Shown: positions 57,844-64,000 of the stretch, piece after piece
Position numbering within the stretch: the first letter of the stretch is position 1
Layout: each line of letters starts with the position of its first letter
Origin: Scolanthus callimorphus
Lineage: Eukaryota; Cnidaria; Anthozoa; Actiniaria; Edwardsiidae
NCBI GenBank assembly: GCA_033964015.1
Contig: CM066925.1
Coordinates: forward strand, 10,276,204 to 10,340,203
Direction of reading: 5' to 3'
Length of the DNA: 64,000 nt
The notes under the pieces: generated by a model
The model's input: the letters and a program-made list of their open reading frames with translations, nothing else
Database searches by the model: none
What the model was told of the DNA's origin: nothing
Translations under genes and position numbers: made by a program

Positions 57844-59033
57844 ACGTTTTCCAGTTGCCCCTTCTTGGGGCTTATGTTTTATGTGTTTTTCAGTAGCTCC
57901 TCTGTTATAAGCTGCTCCATGTGGTACCAAGGGCTCACAAGATTGCAGGATTACCATAGAAGCTACACGCAGGTTATTGGATCATACTTTCAAGCCTCAG
58001 ATAGATAGTGTTTAGATTAGTATGACAGGAAAGGTTAAATTTTCTGTTTTCTTTTGTAGGTTTACCTCGTTACGATCAATTGATATTACTCGTGCATGCT
58101 TCCAGATTTACTCTGATCACATGACCATATTCTAGTTAGTGTTTTTTGGCAGAGCTAAGATTAAACATTTTGTGCTCGTTTTCTTTCACGGAGAGGTTGT
58201 TGGCTAAAGTTCCTATGTTTATGATCAGCATTTAGTGTGTAGATCAACTTCAGCTCAAAGAAATTGTTTTTCTATGCCAATGTCAGGGTAATGTTTCTTC
58301 AAACTGTTAGTTTCTTTGTGAAACCGCATCATCTTAGTCATATGGTTGTAAACATAGTTTTCAAATACATTTTGATAGAAGTTCTAGTCTATTGAATACG
58401 ATAGCATTCTCGCACATTGAGTCATGTTTATTATTATTGTAATTTTTCTTTGATGTAAAATATATTAACGTAGTATATATCGAACAATAAATGTTGATTG
58501 CACGCTGCTATTCCTCCAGCTATTGTCTTGTCGTTATTATGCTCGTGGCTTCATAAGCGAAGGGATAGAAATGAAGATATTATTATTGATTTATTTGCGT
58601 CAAGTGCGGACCAAATAATGAATTTCTATGCTTGTAACGTCGAACTTACGCTTACCAAAAGCTCATGAAGTAAAAACGTGAATCGTTGTCATTGGGGTAT
58701 ATCCACTCCATTTTCACAAGTAATGTTATTTTTAGAACCCTTCACGCCAAAAACTGACCTATCACAGCGCTCGCACTGTAACAACTCGCATATTCAAAAA
58801 TGGCGGACTAGACGGCGGGGGGAACCGAGTACTACTAGCAGCGATTATATTTCGAAAGCAGCGAACTAGAAGAAATATAAGAATCAGAAGAGAGGAGTTT
58901 AGTCAGAAGAAGAGAGCTCAGAATCAGAAGAAGACGTGTGGTTGGTTTCTGCCCCAGTGACGACTAAGGAAATGTGGGAGCGTGCGTGTCTCCGAACTAA
59001 GTGAATACAAATCGGTAACACACAACGCACTAG
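57844..59033. other. Intergenic, no supported gene
   Basis: The sequence is unique and AT-rich. AAAATGGCGG at 58797 resembles a start context, but the frame stops after three codons (ATG GCG GAC TAG). No exon could be supported. Confidence 0.4.
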
Positions 59034-61110
59034 GGGACTGTTCGTTAATTACGTCGCAGGGGGGCTGGTGGATTTTTCTGCTCGTAGGTTTTGTGAAAAC
59101 TTACCCCCCGACAAAAAATGTAGTTTCAATTTCTACCCCCTTCGAAAAACGACTATTTGAAATTTTACCCCCCTCCCTGCACGCTAATCGACTAAGCTGT
59201 AGTATCAGTCTCCTATGGTTTAACAATATCGTCAGGTTTCTTTCAAAATGGCGTCTATAAACTAAGTAGTTAGTACGATTGTTGAAGAGGATGTACCGGT
59301 AGAACAAGCTAAACTGGCAAGAAAAGAGAGGAGAGGTTCGACAGAAATCTTTAGTTGGCTCAGGACCATATCAAGCTTTCGCTGCTCATTTCTACCGCTC
59401 GACCAGAATCCCGGGAGTCTAGGAACTATAGATAACGTGACTTGTAGGTCAAGTGTGTGTTTATTAGTATCCCGCCGCAATAACTGCCGTAATTTTCCCC
59501 TTTTTGCCCTGAAAACTCAAAAGAACAGCTTTAGTTCATCTTATGACGGTATGGTTTGCACATAAATTATATTACAACATCGAGAAACTGTGGCAAAAGG
59601 CAGAAATATGCAGTTAAAGAATTTGGAACTGTCAGGGTGCCGTTACGATGTAGGCGGTTGTTTTATCTTTTACATCTCAAGGGGATATTATTTTCGTCTC
59701 CGATCCTACACGCAAATTTAATGAATTTCCATAGAAAGAAACCGGTTTGATACTTTTAGCGCTATTTTAGCCTAGATTTGCCCTTTTAAGAAACTAACTA
59801 CGATTCACAATGTTTTTGGTGTGTTTTTGATGCAAAATATCACGGATAAAAGACGTTAGCCACTTGAGCTCGTTTAGGGATTTTGACCTCGAGGGTAGGC
59901 TAACAGCACGCGTATCTCCCAAATTAGGAAAGTAACTTCCTTATATGGGACACGGCCTTATGAGCAACATTTGTGGGGCAAAAGCTTGATATGACTCAGG
60001 ATTTATACAGTGCTCTGCGCAATTGCACTCAATCTCAATCCTAGTCTCTTGAAAATTTGCATGACATTGAAACGCACCCCCCATTAAAAGTTTCACGTGT
60101 TCTAATATATAGATTTAGCCACTGGCTAAAAGCGGAGCTCCTGGTTATAAAATTTTCTGTGTGAATGAAAGGGATTCCCATGTGTACATGGTTTACATGG
60201 TTGCTTTAGAGTCTTCCTTCACGAGATATAAATTTTCAAGCATAGATGACGTCATCGATGACGTCATATCACGTGACCACTTCATTTCGCTCACCTGGTG
60301 ACCTAGACTACACTACCAAAGTATTGTTAATTTAGAGTCTTCCCTTCACGAGATATAAATTTTTCAAGCATAGATGACGTCATCGCTGACGTCATATCGC
60401 GAGACCACCTCACTTCGCTCATCTGGCCGGTGACCTAGACTACACTACCAAAGTTTGGTTGCTTTAGCGTCTTCCCTTCACGAGATATTGATTTTTCAAG
60501 CATAGATGACGTCATCGATGACGTCACATCACGTGACCACTTCATTTCGCTCATCTGGTGACCTGGATTACATTCAAGTTTGGTTGGTTTAGAGTCTTCC
60601 TTTCATGAGATATTCATTTTTCAAGCGTAGGTGACGTAATCGATGACGTCATATCACGTGACCACCTCATTTCGGTCATCTGGTGGCTTAGACTACACTA
60701 CCCAAGTTTGGTTGTTTTAGAGTCTTCCCTTCACGAGATATTGATTTTTCAAGCATAGATGACGTCATCGATGACGTCACATCACGTGAGCACCTCATTT
60801 CGGTCATCTGGTGGCCTAGACTACACTACCCAAGTTTGGTTATTTTAGAGTCTTCCCTTCACGAGATATTGATTTTTCAAGCATAGATGACGTCATCGAT
60901 GACGTCACATCACGTGTCTGTGTTACAGCACCCCCCTTGTGGCATAGACAAAAGATCCCAAGTATGGTTGTCTTAGCATGTTCCCTTGAGCAGATATAAT
61001 TTTTTCTTTGCATACCACAAGGGCGGACGCTTTAGGTTTCAGAAAAATAAAGAAAAAATCATATCTCCCGAAGTGAAGCCCCCCCTGCGACGTACTTAAC
61101 GAACAGTCCC
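59034..61110. mobile_element. 2.1-kb element, GGGACTGTTCGTTAA ends, TAG TSD
   Basis: Ends GGGACTGTTCGTTAATTACG and CGTACTTAACGAACAGTCCC are inverted and continue into GTCGCAGGGGGG/CCCCCCTGCGAC. TAG flanks both sides (59031-59033 and 61111-61113). It carries the CRE-palindrome minisatellite at 60240-60910 and the TTTAGCCACTGGCTAAAAGC block at 60111. Open frames are short and unrecognised, so it is non-autonomous or badly decayed. Confidence 0.8.
60240..60910 (-). repeat. CRE-palindrome minisatellite, inverted relative to 46.6 kb
   Basis: Six units of about 128 bp (TGACGT at 60247, 60375, 60507, 60632, 60760 and 60888). The 20-bp perfect palindrome TGACGTCATCGATGACGTCA is present in four units and near-perfect in two. 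Each unit also has CACGTG or a variant 6-9 bp further on, and CCAAGTTTGGTTG and CCCTTCACGAGATAT, which are the inverse of blocks at 46.5-47.2 kb. Confidence 0.9.
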
Positions 61111-61264
61111 TAGCTAGTACAGAGTTTTTATATTACTGAATTTTATAATGTATTTTTAACACCACGCTATCATAATTTTCATCAAACATTCACATTTTTA
61201 TACTGTAAAATAAACTATTCTTAAATTATTATCTATTATCAATTAGTATATATATTTAACAATT

Positions 61265-61357
61265 AGACCTCGAGGCCGAATGTGCTATGATGAATAGACC
61301 ATGAGGCCGAAGGCCGAATGGTCTATTGACATCATAGCACATGAGGACAAGAGGTCT
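61265..61357. repeat. Nested hairpin with GGCCGAAGGCC loop
   Basis: Arms AGACCTC/GAGGTCT, GTGCTATGATG/CATCATAGCAC and ATAGACCAT/ATGGTCTAT stack around GGCCGAAGGCC, giving a ~93-bp cruciform-capable sequence. Confidence 0.8.
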
Positions 61358-61362
61358 ATGTT

Positions 61363-62647
61363 TTAGTATAAACCAACTAGTTGGTCGGTTTTTGCAATAA
61401 ATACCATTATTTTATGTTGAAAAATCATGTTTTCTTGAAAAGAAAGGTGGTGGTTTTGCCAGGTACGGTCTATCACTAATAGACCATTAGTAGCTCAGCC
61501 AATCAGAATGCACGATTTGTATAGACCATTAGTTGGTTTATACTAATGCATATTATTATTGCTGCGAGGCCCTCTTGCTGCGAGGCCCTCAGGCCGAGCA
61601 GCGACACTAATCTTTGTTCCCAGGCATTTTCAAATTTGCCTTTCTTCCCGCCGCTGTTTGTTCCCGCTGTTCACGGGACATCCCGCCAATCCCGCGGCAA
61701 GAATATATATCCGTGAGCTTGTTGGTGCGCTCGGTTTGTCGGAGCCACAGCCTCGCTTCCATGCATCACCTTGTGTGTAACCAAAAGTCCACATCTGGCG
61801 AGAGTTTCAGAGGATATCCTGGCTGGAATGTTTACTTCTAAGGATGGAGCACTTAGTGGATATTTTATTGGCTGTTTGTTTTTCAAGGCTTCCTCCGAGA
61901 ATCAACTTTTGCGAGCTCTCTACAGTTTTACTTAAGCAATAAAAGTACTTTCCGCGTGCTCTCTGCTTTCTTACAAACACGAGGGGGATGTTGGGAGAAC
62001 TGATCAAAACTTGAAAGACACGAGCCGAAGGCGAGTGTCTTTCAAGTTTTATCAGTTCGACCAACATTCCCCGAGTAATAGACCATTAGTTGGTTTATAC
62101 TAATGCATATTATTATTGCTGCGAGGCCCTCTTGCTGCGAGGCCCTCAGGCCGAGCAGCGACACTAATCTTTGTTCCCAGGCATTTTCAAATTTGCCTTT
62201 CTTCCCGCCGCTGTTTGTTCCCGCTGTTCACGGGACATCCCGCCAATCCCGCGGCAAGAATATATATCCGTGAGCTTGTTGGTGCGCTCGGTTTGTCGGA
62301 GCCACAGCCTCGCTTCCATGCATCACCTTGTGTGTAACCAAAAGTCCACATCTGGCGAGAGTTTCAGAGGATATCCTGGCTGGAATGTTTACTTCTAAGG
62401 ATGGAGCACTTAGTGGATATTTTATTGGCTGTTTGTTTTTCAAGGCTTCCTCCGAGAATCAACTTTTGCGAGCTCTCTACAGTTTTACTTAGCAATAAAA
62501 GTACTTTCCGCGTGCTCTCTGCTTTCTTACAAACACGAGGGGGATGTTGGGAGAACTGATCAAAACTTGAAAGACACGAGCCGAAGGCGAGTGTCTTTCA
62601 AGTTTTATCAGTTCGACCAACATTCCCCGAGTGTTTGTAAGAAACCA
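61363..62647. repeat. 557-bp tandem duplication within a TIR-ended element
   Basis: 61534-62090 and 62091-62647 are almost identical (landmarks 61559 and 62116; one A is missing in the second copy). TTAGTATAAACCAACTAGTT at 61363 is inverted at both 61525-61548 and about 62082-62105. Each copy ends in a stem with AACTTGAAAGACAC/GTGTCTTTCAAGTT around GAGCCGAAGGCGA. The second copy continues into the inverse of TTACAAACACGAG, so its outer stem is complete. Short frames (70-75 codons) on both strands are not convincing genes. Confidence 0.85.
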
Positions 62648-62832
62648 GAGAGCACGCGGAAGTATTTTTATTGCTTTTAGAAAATAACATACACACGCGC
62701 GACAGCGTTGCGTGACAATCGTGTTTCTCAGGTCTCTTACAAACACGCTTTTAACAAATCAGAATGCGCACATTCACAATACAACATAGGTGTTATTTTC
62801 TAAAGCGTATTTGAACCATTTGAAAATTCAAG

Positions 62833-62962
62833 ATGGCGGCAACAACAAGGCGGCGAGTTAACTTCACATTCAAATTATATTTCCAGTTGGGAACGATGCA
62901 TCAGATACATGAGATTTATTTGGAAGGATTTCTTTTGAAAGTAAACTTTAAGTTTATAAAAG
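62833..62962 (+). CDS. Possible first exon of an unrecognised gene
   Basis: ATG lies in TTCAAGATGGCGGCAAC, which matches the YY1-type AAGATGGCGGC initiator often seen at animal gene starts. The frame reads MAATTRRRVNFTFKLYFQLG and 23 further codons to KFIK plus one base, then a strong donor, AAAAG|GTAAGC. No downstream exon is visible before the window ends. Such ATGGCGG strings also occur in repeats here (5885), so this is tentative. Confidence 0.33.
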
Positions 62963-62964
62963 GT

Positions 62965-64000
62965 AAGCGTTTGTTTCTGCAGTTGCATCGACAGGTTATG
63001 CAGCTTACTTGGGCTTACTTTAGAGTTTAGGGCCGTTCCACAAACTGTTTAAAACTTAAAAGTACTGTTTGGGTGATAGTTTAAGGCCTCTCTTAGCTCA
63101 GATCTTCTTTAGTCAAAGCACTGGACTGGGGTCAAAAAGAACAGGCTCGGAAATATTGATAGTTTATTCATTATTATCATGAACCATGAAAAATTAAGTC
63201 ACAAATGTGCTATCACATTTTTTTTCTGTACCCCCCAAATTCTTCAGGGGTAGGAGCTCGAAGGTTGAAATAATTCTTGGGTGTCAAGGCCTGAAAACGT
63301 TAAATTCTTGGGGGTGACTGCTAAATTGTTGGGGGTATAACTGCTGATGTGATGGTGAGCATATTAACTAGTTATTACATTTACATGTAGGTCATAACCT
63401 AGGGGTACAATTTTTTTTATGGCAGGGCCTAATGATAATTCCCGGCGTGTTCATTAATCAATAACAATTGATAGCGAAAATCCAATTGATAACAATCAAT
63501 AATAATTACTTGGTATCGAGTGTATCAGCTAATTGATAATCATTGATACTCAAAAAATTTCGGCCAATCACTTAGGCTGCATTCATTATGTATACTACAG
63601 GGAGGGCAGAGGATTTTTTTGACAATGCAAAATTTTCAGATCCCCCCAAGGCACACATATTTTTTACGAATCCCCCCTCTTGGTCAAAAGGAAAAAACAT
63701 GCCCCCCCCCCCCCCCCCATCACCCCGGAGACAATTTTTTCAATTTATATTTATATCAATTTTACATTTTCTCAAAAATAAAGAACAAGGCTCGATGATA
63801 AAAAAAATTCAAAGCGTAAAAATGTAAATAAAAATCCTAGGTGGCTTTACTTTTTTGTGTCGGTAGTGACTTTCTACCAAGTGATGTGGTGCGCTCCTCG
63901 ATTGGAGCCTTACTACACATAGGCTGAGTATCATTTATTTTGTATTTGATTGTTTGGTATGTTTTCCGTTGTGCGCGCGAAGCGCGCCACAATTTTGACA
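62965..64000. other. Window edge, no supported gene
   Basis: There are AT-rich stretches and a C run near 63701-63718 inside a C/T-rich phrase like those at repeat edges elsewhere. No exon was found. Confidence 0.4.

Noticed and set aside
58797..58869. ATGGCGG start at 58797 as a gene start
   Set aside because: The frame stops at the fourth codon (TAG).
61559..62398. Duplicated 73-75-codon frames (starting LRGPLAARPSGRAATLI) as genes
   Set aside because: They lie in a duplicated TIR element, overlap in several frames and show no domain.
1..64000. tRNA, rRNA or viral polymerase/integrase sequences
   Set aside because: No cloverleaf, rRNA core or reverse transcriptase/integrase motif could be recognised by eye on either strand.

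Overview
This window looks like a repeat-dense, gene-poor stretch of an animal nuclear genome. The best guess is an anthozoan cnidarian (coral or sea anemone); I infer this from genome style and cannot prove it. Evidence for a eukaryote: spliceosomal introns with phase-matched GT..AG junctions, a many-fingered C2H2 zinc-finger gene, a secreted CAP-domain gene, AATAAA signals, many small inverted-repeat transposons (MITEs) with clear target-site duplications, and large satellite arrays. I see no prokaryotic operons, CRISPR arrays, rRNA or tRNA genes.

Layout. Bases 1-8.8 kb are intergenic, with several MITEs and foldback elements, plus the last exon of an unrecognised + strand gene at 4648-4768. 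Bases 8.8-29.4 kb are a satellite complex. A 138-bp satellite (A) lies in two opposite-facing blocks around a ~65-bp array. A 15.8-kb block of a 120-bp satellite (B) follows, with higher-order repeats, trapped transposons and one internal inversion. Bases 29.4-37 kb hold MITEs, a direct repeat pair and a ~0.94-kb TATGG-type array.

Bases 37.0-42.5 kb hold a minus-strand C2H2 zinc-finger gene. A 1,971-bp last exon carries about 16 fingers, and three small upstream exons can be joined to it with matching intron phases. Frameshifted remains of further fingers lie beyond its stop codon. Bases 43.1-44.6 kb are one transposon built of nested palindromes. Bases 46.1-49.2 kb are a 298-bp tandem array interrupted by an insertion rich in palindromic CRE-type sites.

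Bases 49.5-55.5 kb hold a three-exon + strand gene for a secreted CAP/SCP-family protein. Bases 56-61.1 kb are two large inverted-repeat elements; the second carries the same CRE-palindrome minisatellite as 46.6-47.2 kb but inverted, so the CAP gene sits between two inverted copies. Bases 61.3-62.6 kb contain a 557-bp tandem duplication. A possible first exon begins at 62833.

The genes do not form an operon or an evident pathway. One likely DNA-binding regulator and one likely secreted protein are separated by mobile and tandem DNA. The most informative signals are the layered structure of the satellites, the exon reconstruction of the two genes, and the palindromic CRE arrays.
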